DNA of 64,000 nt. It comes from Chalara sp. BL73 (taxonomy: Eukaryota; Ascomycota; Leotiomycetes; Helotiales). The stretch spans positions 248,001 through 312,000 of the forward strand of contig CAKJVC010000148.1 of the NCBI GenBank assembly GCA_918026815.1, written 5' to 3'. Under the pieces are notes generated by a model. That model made no database searches, was not told the origin of the DNA, and was given only the letters and a program-made list of their open reading frames with translations. Positions 1-10,846 of this stretch are shown in pieces. Each line of letters opens with the position of its first letter. Within the stretch, counting starts at the first letter, position 1. The position numbers and the translations under genes are program-made.

Positions 1-1858
1 AGTTTGCAGAATTTTTAGCAGTACGCAAAGTTTTTTATTCGGTTTAAAATTTATTTTATTAACGAACGTATATACTTTTTTAGTATTTAGTAATAGTTTT
101 AGTATTTTGTTATTGATTTTTGCTATAATTGTATTAAAAGTTGTAAAAATCGTACAATTGTTAAACGTTTTAACAAAGTTTACTGTAGTATAGCGAATAA
201 TATTTAACAAATAAATAGTTTTAATTAAGTTTTCGAAATTTTTAAATTAATCGATATAATCGGAAATGTCGATTAGCTTATTTTTGTTTAAATTAACTGT
301 TAAACTTTTTAGTTATTTTATAAAAACAAAACTGTTAGCATTTTAATAAACTCGCATATTATTTGTTAGTTGTAAAACTTGTAGTTTTTTTTAAATAAAA
401 AAGCGCTGTAAACAAGCTGCTACTATATTTGTTTGAAATTTACGAATTACAATAAATAATATTTAAACAAAATTACTTTTTAAAATAACAAAAATTTTAC
501 TAAAAAATACTTTTCGGATTTATTTTTTTGCAGTTTATACAATAAACAGTAAACTACAGCAAAGCAATACTTGTATTGTATAAAAACTTTGTTTTATATA
601 ATTAGCTTAATATTGCGAAATATTCAACTTGCAATAAAACTAATTTTAATTTTGTTAATTAACAATTTATTAAGCTCGATTAATATTTTAAACCGTAAGT
701 AAAAAATACGACTGTATAACAGCAATAAAGCAGCAATTTCAGTAAATGCTATATATAATACAAATATTTTTTGCATGCAATAATAGTAGTAAATAGTTTT
801 ATACAAAAAATTTTTGTTATAACTATTTGCTTTTTGTATAAAAAAATAAACTGTAGCAAAATTAGTATTAATAGCGAATTTAATTGTATTAAAAATCTGC
901 TTTTAATTAATATTTAAACAAAGTTGTAACTTTTAATAGTAAACTGTAAAAAGCAGCAATTTGTTTGTAAACTGTTTTCGATTATACAATTAATTTTAGT
1001 TATGTACAAAAAAAATTAGTTTATACTTTTTTATCGATTTATACAAATTAGCTAAACTTAATTTTAGCAAATACAAACTGTAATTGTAATAAAAATTCGC
1101 TAGATTTACTAAATAATAGCCGGTTTTTGTTAATATATATTTTAAGTTATCGGTAAAATTATTTCGATATCGTTTTTATATAGCTAACGACTTTTTAATA
1201 GCTTTTTTTCGAATGCTAGTAAAAAAAAGAATTTTTAAAGTTTGCGCAAAAAAAAAGGTTTTCGCTTTTTTAAAGTATTGCTACTATTTTTAATTATTGT
1301 TAGCTAGTTTACAAACAATATATACAGTTTTGTAAATATTATAACGGACTTTATTAACAATATACAAATTTTTAAAACTTTTTGTTTGTTTTACTATAGT
1401 TAACAACAGTTGTAAATAAAACTGTTTTTTAGTATTAAAACTGTAATAATATATTCGTTTAATAACTGTTTTTTTTTTACAAAATTGCTATTCGCGAAGT
1501 TTTTAATGTTAAACAAAGTAATAAAAAAACTTTTAATACAAAAAGTTAGTTTTAAAGTATTAAACGTTGTATTTAAAATAAACTATTAAAATAAAGCAAA
1601 CTGTAGCAAACTTTTTACGAAACTTTTTTACAGTTAAATTTTTTGAAAAATAAACAGTTTAATTTTTTTTTAAATAAATCGCAAATTGCTAAACTGCAAA
1701 CTTTTTTTAATAAATTAAATATTTTATTAAACGCTATACAGCTTTATTAAAACTAATATAGCAGTTTTAAATATACTGTTTAATTTAATTTTTTTAATAA
1801 TCGATTTTCGTTGTAGCTCGATTACTTTTTTTATATATATATTTGTAAATATACTTAA
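1..1858. repeat. RIP-degraded AT-rich repeat tract
   Basis: Strongly AT-rich sequence full of TA dinucleotides and stop codons in all frames, with no credible gene. The minus strand of about 1-240 gives a partly open, charged reading that could be an old retroelement gag, but no family motif is secure. The tract ends at a solo LTR. It is best read as an old transposable element mutated by RIP. Confidence 0.6.
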
Positions 1859-2034
1859 TGTTGAGAATCTCTATTTTAGATGTTCAAAGAAGTGTCATGT
1901 ATATGTGATCAAGCACGTGACGTTCTATCACGTGGTTGGCTTGGCATGGAAAACTCTGTATATAGAACGCGTAGCATACAACCTCACAATACACACCTGT
2001 AATTCCTACGCTTCCGCACCCACCCTTTTCAATA
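1859..2034 (+). mobile_element. Solo LTR, Copia-like, TSD CTTAA
   Basis: A 176-bp block of higher GC begins TGTTGAGAAT and ends TTTTCAATA (probably TCAACA before RIP). It is flanked by the same five bases, CTTAA, at 1854-1858 and 2035-2039, which is the target duplication of an LTR element. No internal region is present, so it is a solo LTR left by LTR-LTR recombination. It holds a CACGTG box at 1914-1919 and another at 1929-1934. The Copia assignment rests only on the TGTTG start. Confidence 0.75.
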
Positions 2035-3856
2035 CTTAATAGCTTTAACTGTAGCGCAAATTTTAACGTTAATATAATATTAATATCGACAAAACAAATA
2101 CGGATTATATAGTATAACTTAGCGGTTGTTAAACGTTACTTTACAGCTATTTATAGTAACTTTTTAAAAAGCTTAATTATTTTTACGTTAATATACAAAA
2201 TATTTATTTTTTAAGTTAGTTGTTTTTTTGTAAAACTTTTTAAAATACTTTTTAAAACACGCTAAAAGCTTTTTATTTTTTAATATTATACAAAACGTAT
2301 TTAAATTGTATATACCGCAAAACTTATAAATTATAAATTTCTTTATTAGCTCCGTTAATATACCGTCGAAATTCTATAGCGAATTTAACAGTTTTATATA
2401 TATAGTATCGCTAAAAAGTTAAAAAGTATTTAGCTGCGCAAAATTATTTATAAATATTAACAAATGCATATAAAGTAATTTACGTTTTTAATACTCGATT
2501 GTATATACGCAGTTTACTAATAAACTAAAAAGTTTGTTTTTTATTTATTGAATAATACTTTAAATTACTAAATAAAATACTCGAACTATTAAATCAAGTC
2601 GATTAACGACTGTTTGTTTAAACAACAAATTTGCTTAAATAGCAAACTAGTAAAAATTAACTGTTACAGTAATAAAATAATTAAAACAACTAAAATAACG
2701 AACTATAACTATAAAATTCTAGTATAATTGTTGTATTGCTTGTTTGTTACTTAAATAAAACGCAAGTAATATTACTTTTTTGTTTATATTTTAAAAATTT
2801 ATATTTTTAGCTGTAAAATAATTTTGTACGCTCGTATATATATTTGCATAAAGTTGTTTTTAATTATTGCGAAATTATTAAAACTACGTAAACTTTATAC
2901 AAATTTAAACATTTATTACGTATTGTTAATTTAGTTTTTTAGTATAAAAAATAAATAAAAATTGCTTTTTTTAATAATACAAACAGTACTAGTAATACAT
3001 TTGCTGTAATATATAACTTTTTTAACGCAGTTTACTATTTTTTAAATTAAAGCTATAATTTCAGCTTGAATTTTTGTAAAAAAAAAACAGCGAATAAACC
3101 GATAGTATATATACAGCATAAAACACAGTTATACAATGTATAAATAACTTGTTTACAGCATTTTCGCGAACTGTTAATATAATATTTCGACTAGTAAACT
3201 AGTTTGTTTCGTTTAGTAAAATATTTGCAATTTTATTAGCAAAAAGCAAATTTTTTCGTTAGCGATTAGTACTAATTTTTATTACTAATCGCATTTGTAA
3301 ATTAAACAAAATACGCTTATTGTTATAACGGTGCTTTGCTAAACGTTTGCAGGCTATTTTATAAATTTTAGCTAGCTAGTTAATTTGTAATATTAAATCA
3401 AATAAAGTATTTAATATATCGCGATTTAAACTATTATTTTACTGTATACAAACTGCAAAAGCTTTATTAAAATTATAAAAAATTAATTAAGCAAATACTA
3501 AAACAACAGCATTTTCAAGTATTAACAGTTTTTGTAAATAATATAAATTTTCGTGTATTTAAAACAGTTGTATACTGCAGTTATTTAAGTCGATTTGTTT
3601 ATTGCGACAATAATTAACAGAAATAAATAAAAAAGTATTGTTATATTTGCAAATTTGTTTACAAAAACGTTTTGTTTGCACAAAGTTTAATATTTACAAC
3701 TTTTTGAAATATTGCGAAAGTTTTTTAATAAAATCGATTTTAACTTTTTTTTTTTTGTAACAAAGTTTAAAACCGGAGTTTTACACAGTTTTTTCGGCTG
3801 TAAAATAAATAGTTGTACAGTAACAGCATTTAATATTTATTTTGCTATTTTGTTTC
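2035..3856. repeat. RIP-degraded AT-rich repeat tract
   Basis: About 1.8 kb of AT-rich decayed DNA between two solo LTRs. No open reading frame of note was found and no motif could be assigned. Because both solo LTRs inserted into it and carry target duplications, the tract predates them. Confidence 0.55.
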
Positions 3857-4062
3857 TATCACGGAGAGTACTCAGTAGTGCAGCGAACAGCTAATTGATT
3901 GTTGACAGTCCCAAATAGCGAAGTGATATTATTGTATGTATACACGCTTGAAGAACAGGTAATCTAAGCTTGAGCTGTTCTCCTAAATATCAACTCCTTA
4001 TCCACTCTTGGCATGCTCGCGTATCCATCCAATGACCCTCAACATGGATCGGTTCTGTGACA
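3857..4062 (-). mobile_element. Solo LTR (minus orientation), TSD GTTTC
   Basis: Read on the minus strand this 206-bp block begins TGTCACAG and ends CCGTGATA (a RIP-mutated TGACA). Perfect 5-bp duplications GTTTC lie at 3852-3856 and 4063-4067. The TGTCAC...GTGACA ends match the Gypsy LTRs elsewhere in the window, but the body sequence is a different family. It is clearly less AT-rich than both flanks. Confidence 0.75.
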
Positions 4063-5184
4063 GTTTCAGTATAAAAACCGGCTTAGTATACTGCAAATTA
4101 AATATGCGATACTACAAACTATTCGTTATAACTACTACAGTTTAAAGTTTTTTTTTTTTTTTTTTTTTTAATTATTGTCGAGTTTCGCTTTTTTATTATT
4201 ATTAAAACTTAGTATAAATTTTTTTTTTAATTTGCAAGTAAATTGTGTGTTTTTTTGAAAAGTTGAAAAAAATATATAAAAAATAAATTTAAAGCTAAAA
4301 AACAGTATAAAATCGAAACTATAATACGGTTTTTGTATTTTCGCTGCAGTATATTTAAAACGTTTTGCAAAAAAAAAAAATTAGTTATTAAGTTAAATAT
4401 TTTGTAAAACAGCTTGTAAAAAAAAAATTACTACTGTTATAAAACTAACAAAAAGTTTAGTAGTTTTAACATTTAATTTCAATTAGCAGTAAACAAACAA
4501 CACCGGGCTAATTTGCAATATTTCGAAATTTTTTACAGCTAAAACACGTTTACTATTTGTTAGTTAGCTTTTTATTACTGTTGTATACTGTAAATAAAAC
4601 AACAAGCAATTTGCGTTTACAACTGTTACAATAGTATATTAAGTGTATATTAACGGCTCGTTTATTACGTTTAACTTGCAAAAAAATTAACTAGCGAAAC
4701 TGTAAATATAAATAAATAATATACTTAACAAATAGTACAAGTTTAATAATACTAGCTAGTTTTAAAACTACTTTAAAACTTGTTAAACAACAACTAGTTT
4801 CGCGACGTGTTACAGCGAAAGCAAAAGCCGTAAAAAAAAAATACAGTGTTGTACAGTGCTATTAAACAATAAGTTTAATAGTAAAAATAAAAGCTAAAGT
4901 GTTGTTGTTAAAAATAAAAAAAAAGTTGAATACAAAAAAAAGTAAACTTGCCGGCCGCAAAACACGTTAACACTTGTTACGCGGCACTGTGTACTACTGC
5001 TACATAAATCAGCTACAACAAAATCAAGAATAACGTTTTGTATAAAATACAAAATAAACTATATGCTAGCTCAATAGAAAGCGCTTAATTAGCGTAATAA
5101 AAATTGTTAACATTTCAAAAAATCGTATTAGTAGTTTGAAAGCTTTAGATCAAAACAGCCGATTTTTCTAATGTCAATTTTTTT
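4063..5184. repeat. RIP-degraded AT-rich repeat tract
   Basis: Decayed AT-rich DNA with long T and A runs (for example a T run near 4150-4170). No gene or recognisable element domain was found. It continues the sequence interrupted by the solo LTR at 3857-4062. Confidence 0.5.
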
Positions 5185-5305
5185 GTTGGGGTAAAACACG
5201 CTGTCAGGTGGTGCCCGCACGTGATGGACAATTTTTCCGGAATTAGATTGAGCCAATTAAAACGATTTGAATTTATTTTACCTTATATATAGAGATATAG
5301 AGAAG
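5185..5305. repeat. Dispersed repeat, copy 1 (LTR-like or MITE-like)
   Basis: This segment, starting gttggggtaaaacacg and ending near a TATATATAG box, is almost the same as 61171-61290. Both copies are followed on the right by decayed minus-strand Gypsy pol sequence. It contains a CACGTG box (5218-5223) and a TATA-like stretch, as LTR promoters here do. It also has weak inverted ends (GGTAAAA / TTTTACC), so a MITE is possible. Its class is unresolved. Confidence 0.55.
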
Positions 5306-5339
5306 ATTATATCTAGAGATATTACGAAAAAAGCTTTGC

Positions 5340-6110
5340 TTATTTAGCTTGTTTAGCTAACAATTTTTTAGTAGTTATAAAATACTTTAAAGCACAGTAA
5401 TCCGAATAAATATGGAAAAACTTTTTTGTTTATAAGTTTTGTAGTTTTGTTCGCTAAGTTTTTAGCGCACGTACAACAGTTAGCATTTTTTGTTGTAAAT
5501 ATTGTAATTTAGTTTAGTAGTTTGCATTGTTTTTAAATAAAACGCTATAAAGTGCTAAGTTATAAAATCAGAATTTTGTTAAAAAACAACAGCAGCAACT
5601 ACTTTATTAAATACGTCGGTTTTAACTATAATTTAAGTTTCCGAAATATAATAGCGTAATACAAAAGTATTTATTATAACGTTTTTTAGCTTTTTAAAAA
5701 CAGTTTAATATACGTTAAACTAAACAAACAAGTTGTTTTTAAACTGTAAAAATCGTTAACAGTTTTGCAATACGTTTGTATTCGCTAATAAATCGCCGAT
5801 AAAATCCGCAAAAAATTAAATAAATAAAAATTTTAACTATTAAAACAAGTAATTGCTAATTGCGTATTATTTTTACTTTTTTAAAAATTTATTATAACGC
5901 TGTTTATAAAAATAATAAAATTTAAATACTTAGTACGTTTTATTTCGAATTTTAACTTTTTAATATCGGCTTATAAACCGGCTTTACGAAAGCGTTTTAA
6001 TATTAGCTTAATATACGTATTGTGCTTCAACAGATTTTCGAAGTAGATCAAAATATTATTTAAGTAAACCGTGCAAAATATATTTAAATAATTAAAAAAA
6101 ACTTCGTTTA
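5340..6110 (-). pseudogene. Gypsy pol fragment (RT to RNase H), RIP-degraded
   Basis: On the minus strand this segment is colinear with the pol fragments at about 19470-20240 and 55430-56190. It shares the block around 5349-5400 (the ...ttttttagtagttataaaatac... region) and the block around 5950-6110 that in the E element encodes the sequence downstream of the YLDD-type active site. All frames are broken by stops created by C-to-T changes. The fragment is cut at 6110 by the LTR that starts at 6111, and the pol sequence does not resume beyond that LTR, so a breakpoint or deletion lies here. Confidence 0.6.
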
Positions 6111-6370
6111 TGTAACAATCGGTATGCCCAGGGCACGGCACGGAAGTCGTGATACAGGAGCAAGGGGTGATAATCAGGGTATAAGGGGTTTCAGACCTAA
6201 TACGGGGGAGAGTCGGAGTCGCCTATATAAAGGCCTGTTCCTATTCTCTACAGTTGCTCCTTATGTTTTTGTATCCTTAGTACTTTAGACCTATAAGGCA
6301 ATCACGATCAGCCTATTGTACGCACTCCCATATGCCTCTATTCTAGCCCGTGATTCCTTGCGTCGTTACA
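6111..6370 (+). mobile_element. Probable solo LTR at island boundary
   Basis: A 260-bp block beginning TGTAACAATCGG and ending CGTCGTTACA has inverted TGTAAC/GTTACA ends and an internal TATA-type box (ctatataaaggc near 6220). The flanks are GTTTA on the left and GTTTT on the right, an imperfect match. This may be a mutated target duplication or the product of recombination between two LTRs. Left of it the DNA is RIPed Gypsy; right of it the DNA is non-RIPed. Confidence 0.6.
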
Positions 6371-6470
6371 GTTTTTGCGTGGCCAGGATGATGATTTGGC
6401 CAGCTAACTGATCAAGTACGTTATTAGTCCCGGGCCGCTAGGCCTCCTGGGAGTATCTCTCCTAGGAACG

Positions 6471-6944
6471 CTACGGCTCCCGTGACTGCCCATAACATGA
6501 GAGGCTATATAAAGTAACAAAGCTCAAATCAGGTGTCAAAACTGGAGCAAAATCCAAAATCAGAGTGACACAGCAGGTAATCACGTGAGTATCGCCCTCC
6601 TCCATCAATCTCTGGAGCGCGTGGAAAGCGCGGCGCACCTTGAACGCGCCAACCTTCTGCAGATTTTTGCATCTGAACCACAACCTCAGGACAGGCTTCA
6701 CGAGTTCCTGGCCCGCCCATGGCGTGTCTGCGGGGGATTCGACTGATTGAGGTGTGGAGGCTAGGTCTGTTAGGGTGGTGTTGGTGAGGACTGGTGTGTA
6801 GTTGTGCAGACGTATGGTTTCACGAGTTCGTGGGCTGCGATGACGGATGAGCGCGTTAGTTGCGGGGTTTGGTGCGGTCGTTTCTGCGACTGATTGAAGA
6901 TTATGAGAAAGGAGAATACTAACGAAAGGAGAATCCCAATTGAT
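6471..6944 (-). other. Unrecognised open frame, possible gene remnant or exon
   Basis: On the minus strand a frame stays open for about 157 codons from just after a stop at 6945-6947 to a TAG at 6471-6473. It has no ATG near its 5' end, so as a gene it would need a spliced upstream exon. A short ATG-started frame (MDDWDIFL..., from about 7000) overlaps it in another phase and could supply one. The predicted peptide has a Pro/Thr-rich first half and a basic helical second half (around LRLWFRCKNLQKVGAFKVRR). No family is recognised. It may be the remains of a host gene, or chance in non-AT-rich DNA. Confidence 0.25.
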
Positions 6945-7815
6945 TTATAGATGAGACATAGATTATGATTCTTGGTCAAGAAAATATCCCAATCGTCCAT
7001 TTCAGGCAGCCACTGTTGGTTTTGGATTTAATTGAGTGGCTAACGATGACGCAGCATCTGAATCTCCTTAAGTCATTCAGGTAAAAAGCAGCCAACTATG
7101 GTACCATCCTGCTTTGATTTTGACTATTGCTCCAATTTCGACCCCCTCATGCCTGCAGCATCCAGAAATCATAACTTATCTTGTCCACTAACGGTACCCA
7201 TACTCATAAAAGTTGGTTTTCACTAAGCAAGAGATTCACATGAGAATCTGGCTTAAACGATTGGACATGCTCACTAACCTATTATGTCTTATGCCGGTGA
7301 AAGGGTTTGACCTTCTCATCCATGTTCCTACTCATTCTTCACGGCTATGTGTTCATCCACAGCACCGAGCAAATGAAAGGTTTGGACTTGAACACGGGAA
7401 GGAAACTTACTGTACACACGTCTGATTCCCCCAGGTTGAATAACGGGTGACAGATACGGGCATCCAAGTCGGGCAGGTGCTGGCACAGGGATCAAGCCAG
7501 GTGCTCTCTCCCAAAATCCGGCACTGCCGAAGTTCTTGGGTAGGCCACAACCTCAGGAATGAATTTTGAGTAAGGTAATGTTTTGTACTTCGTAAATTAG
7601 ACTTATTTTAATCGGGCTAGCGTTCCGGAATTCTAACTTTTTCCGGTAAATGAGGCTTATTCTAAATTCAACCAAGAGAGGTCCTGAGAAACCCTCACAA
7701 ATTGTATACCCAAAAGTCGCTGAAAATTTCCACAGAACAGATTTTAAAGGGTTAACGTTAAACTTTCGAGTAGCAAATGTCGAGCCGGCCCCTTCATGGC
7801 CAGAATGACAGGAAA

Positions 7816-7823
7816 TTATAAAG
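7816..7823 (+). promoter_or_regulatory. Candidate TATA box of hydrolase gene
   Basis: TTATAAAG lies about 90 bp before the chosen ATG at 7915, in the only non-AT-rich promoter region nearby. An upstream ATG at 7831 opens a different frame running to 8059, so the leader may carry an overlapping upstream ORF. This is positional inference only. Confidence 0.35.
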
Positions 7824-7914
7824 AGGGCCTCATGGCATCTCTTTCCTCCTTCACAGAACGGGCACCATTACACTCCAAATTCTTTTGTCAGTTCCATCGG
7901 ATCTCTCCTTCACG

Positions 7915-9165
7915 ATGCTATTCTCAAAGAGCATTTCGGCCTTGTCGCTTTTACTATCGTTCAGCTCTGCAACCGTCGAAAAATCGAAATGCTCAGACTT
8001 CTCCATCGAAGTATCCGCTACGGCTTCCAATCTTAAAGTTCCGGTTTTGTCAAACTTGACCGATGCAACCTCAGTCTTCAATCGCCTCGCCTTACTTGCT
8101 TCTCAGACGGCAACATACGCTACAGTTTCAGGGAACTACAATCTTACCGTCAGGCTTTGTGAGCCGGATGTCCGCAGCTTGCCCCAGAACAACGAAATTC
8201 AGATCCTGGTCTCTGGGCTATCGTACGATAGGACGTACTGGTCCGCACTGGACACTCTAGGCCAAGATAGCGTACTATACTCCTGGACTACCTACGCTTC
8301 TCGCCGCGGCTATGCCACATTATCTATCGACAGACTAGGAATGGGTAGCTCTGCACATCCTGATCCTTTGCAGGTCGTTCAAGTGCCTTTTCAAGCCGCT
8401 CTTTTGGACCAAATCGCCCAGAAATTGAGGTCTGGCAAAATCGGTGGTCGCCGCTTTCACAGAGTCCATTTTGTAGGCCACTCTCTGGGTTCTATTATCG
8501 GAAATTATGTAGCTGCTATGTTCCCAACTAGTATCGACTCGCTGGTTCTAACAGGTTATGGAAGAGAGATTCAATTGGGTGGTGCCGTTTTAATGCAGCC
8601 AATCCCAGCATCTCAGTTTGCGGCACTTTCTTTACCAGCCAAATCATCCCAGTACAAAGCATTTTCTGGATTAGCGAATGGCTATTTAGTAACCTCATCC
8701 AAGTCCGGCAGAAGCCAGGCACTATATGGACAGCCGGGCACTTTTAGCCCGAGCGTATTGGATGTTGATTTTGCTCAGATGACAACGTTCACGGTTGGCG
8801 AGCTGTTAACTATGAGCCCTATCGTGGCCAGCAAGTTCAAGAAGCCTGTTCTTATTGTCACCGGTGAACAGGACACCATCTTTTGCTACAATAACTCAAC
8901 TAGTCGCGGCGCGTGTGGACAAGGCCCAAAGTCACTTCCGGCAAAGTCCACGGAGCTTTTCCCTCAGGCTTCGAACTTTTCGTACTTCATTCCTACTAAC
9001 ATCGGTCACGATCTCAATCTACACTATAGAGCCGCTGTAGTGTTTGAATACACCCACAACTGGTTCCAATCTCTCTGTAATGTATGTGGCACATGTTATC
9101 CTTCCGCACCCTGCCCCTGTAGCACTCGGTTCCTTCATCACTATGTTTTACACGTACTAGGCTAA
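7915..9165 (+). CDS. Secreted alpha/beta hydrolase
   Basis: Intronless 416-aa protein of the alpha/beta-hydrolase fold, the only host-type gene in the window. An N-terminal signal peptide is seen (MLFSKSISALSLLLSFSSA, then a Cys after KSK), so the enzyme is probably secreted. The nucleophile elbow is GHSLGS with Ser at about residue 190 (VHFVGHSLGS). An acid candidate is the Asp in TGEQDT (about 320) and the His in NIGHDLNLHY (about 365) completes the triad. Upstream, SGLSYDRTYWSALDTLG would form the oxyanion-side strand, and DRLGMGSS is typical of this fungal hydrolase group. The C-terminus is odd: a Cys/Pro-rich tail (CNVCGTCYPSAPCPC). The frame is open upstream to 7885, but with no ATG there; the ATG at 7915 has A at -3 and starts the signal peptide exactly. 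Base composition is ordinary and no RIP damage is seen. The substrate cannot be inferred; lipase, esterase or peptidase-like hydrolases all share this core. Confidence 0.85.
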   Translation: MLFSKSISALSLLLSFSSATVEKSKCSDFSIEVSATASNLKVPVLSNLTDATSVFNRLALLASQTATYATVSGNYNLTVRLCEPDVRSLPQNNEIQILVSGLSYDRTYWSALDTLGQDSVLYSWTTYASRRGYATLSIDRLGMGSSAHPDPLQVVQVPFQAALLDQIAQKLRSGKIGGRRFHRVHFVGHSLGSIIGNYVAAMFPTSIDSLVLTGYGREIQLGGAVLMQPIPASQFAALSLPAKSSQYKAFSGLANGYLVTSSKSGRSQALYGQPGTFSPSVLDVDFAQMTTFTVGELLTMSPIVASKFKKPVLIVTGEQDTIFCYNNSTSRGACGQGPKSLPAKSTELFPQASNFSYFIPTNIGHDLNLHYRAAVVFEYTHNWFQSLCNVCGTCYPSAPCPCSTRFLHHYVLHVLG

Positions 9166-10094
9166 CTATGCTTTGCTAAGTTGTAGTGATACTTCGAATT
9201 AGCTACCAGATCAATTGGTTGTTAAGATATGGTTCAAATCGAGAGCTATCGAAGGAGGTGTGAAATACTGGGTGTCAGAATTTATGGGCAGAATGAACAA
9301 CCCACAACCCTCCCGATAATGACGCAATTCAACCCCCCAAACAGCTGGCGATACTCTTATTTTCTTGAGGCGTTTAGATCTAGTTAGAAGTAATTTATTC
9401 GGAAAGTTGCTGTGGGCGTTAATGTAGTGTGCTGTCTACTTGGCTGTACTTGCGAATTCTGTTACTCGCTGGTGATACTTTCTTAATTATGTAATATCCC
9501 CTCACCCTGTGAGACGTTGCTAGCGCATCTGCCCTGTCAGGCCATATAGACAGTATCTCTGTCGCTGCCATACATGCACCCTCGTGACTAGTGCAGGTCT
9601 CGCTTCAATCTGCTCAAATAGAATCACGGAGCCTTCAGGGAGTATAGGGTAAACGAGTCAATTGCTGAAGGTTGTAGAACCTAATCCACAGAACGGATCT
9701 ATCTACTTATAGAGCTGCGATACTCAGACGTGAGTGTCACATACGTAAGTAGATTCATTATCAAAAGCAAAAATACGTATGCATCTTGCGCAAGCATACT
9801 TACAACTTCCTTAATAGGCTAAGTATGATCCTTAGACCTAGCCTGTTCAACACAATCACCGACAAAAGAACACTCAACACTTGGAGGACGGCCTTCAAGA
9901 TTACTTGCTACTGACCCCCCCTCCCCCCGGACACCCCATAGAAATGGTTCTAATGGAGATCAGGCAACATGGATAAGAAGTATGTATGGGCTTTTAGGAG
10001 ATCATGATAGAAGCGAAGGAAGCGAATTCATGTGACTAGACTGGTGCCCTTTAGGTTTAGAGCCGGGAGAATAAGCTTCATTCATCTGGATCAC
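9166..10094. other. Non-RIPed intergenic DNA, no gene seen
   Basis: About 0.9 kb of mixed composition with many stops in all frames. It includes a C-rich run near 9916-9930. No RNA gene, repeat pair or open frame worth calling was found. The last part may already belong to the decayed LINE that follows. Confidence 0.45.
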
Positions 10095-10468
10095 ATAGAC
10101 TCCCCCAGAGCCAGACCTCGAGGATATAGACGGGATTGAATATCAAGACCAGATCCCATTCCCAGACATCACGGAGAAAGAGATAATTCACACCATCACC
10201 TCGACTCCGCCAATATAGGCTACGGGACCGACGGGATACTATAAACTAAGAACTCGACAATATACAACTACGTAGAATATTTATAAATAGTAGATAAAAA
10301 TATTTTATTAAAAAAGAAGGTTATTATATCTCCTCTAATAATAAGACTTCTAGGAGTAATAGTACTACTATTTAAGGAGTGCTTAGACCTAAGGATAAAC
10401 CTAATATAATAGATAACCCTTAAATTAATAAGGAGCTAATTCCTACTTGAGTAACTAAATAATAAAAC
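10095..10468 (+). pseudogene. Decayed LINE reverse transcriptase fragment (different family)
   Basis: The plus strand first reads PDLEDIDGIEYQDQIPFPDI then TEKEIIHTITSTPP, followed by ATGPTGYY. This is the pattern that precedes the RT domain in fungal Tad-type LINEs (PFPPIT-E-E-I...PPNKAPGPDGIPN). A later block (RPKDKPNIIDNP) fits the following LRKP-KPDYT stretch. Stops and AT-rich decay interrupt it from about 10210 on. The sequence differs from the LINEs at 12.7-30.9 kb, so it is a separate family. A solo LTR interrupts it at 10469, and the continuation beyond 10847 is not convincing. Confidence 0.5.
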
Positions 10469-10846
10469 TGTCACGAAGCCAAATCCTTTGGCCTGGTAAG
10501 GCGGCTAGTAAGGTGGTTCTATTACGAGGATACTCAACTAAGGAGGAAAGGCAATCGTTGTACGCGACCATAATAGAAATGATGTTGAACAGGTTAGGTC
10601 TAAGGACCATACCTAAAGTCTATTGTAGGCACCTGTAGGCAACAGTAGGTATTAGTGTGATGACATGTGAGTATCGTACCTCTATAAGTAGAGGATTATC
10701 TCCTGTAGTCTAGGATCTATAACCTTCAGCAATTGATACTTGTTTGCCCTATACTCTCTGAATGCCACGTGACTCTTTTTCTCTATTTTGAACAAATGAG
10801 GGATCATGCCAAGCCCATCTGGGTCACATGAACCATGATCGTGACA
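10469..10846 (+). mobile_element. Solo Gypsy-type LTR, TSD AAAAC
   Basis: A 378-bp block with ends TGTCACGAAGCC...ATCGTGACA is flanked by perfect AAAAC duplications (10464-10468 and 10847-10851). It contains CACGTG at 10766-10771 and a TATA-like ctataagtagagg near 10681. It is hardly RIPed. There is no internal region, hence a solo LTR. Its start resembles the E-family LTR (TGTCACGAAGCCAA) but the body differs and it is twice as long. Confidence 0.85.

Larger units (their letters stand above)
6371..7914. other. GC-richer unique island upstream of hydrolase gene
   Basis: Mixed-composition DNA without RIP decay. It holds a minus-strand open stretch (6471-6944, separate entry) and otherwise only short open frames. 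Nothing else is recognised. The last part (about 7780-7914) should contain the hydrolase promoter and 5' untranslated region. Confidence 0.5.

Noticed and set aside
4140..4170. Poly-T run as a retroposon tail
   Set aside because: No matching element body or target duplication lies beside it, and such runs are common in this RIPed DNA.
7213..7425. Plus-strand 70-codon frame upstream of the hydrolase
   Set aside because: Short, without a true ATG at the stated start, no motif and no neighbouring support.
7796..8059. Plus-strand 87-codon frame overlapping the hydrolase start
   Set aside because: It is in a different phase from the hydrolase and shows no recognisable protein pattern. At most it is an upstream ORF from the ATG at 7831.
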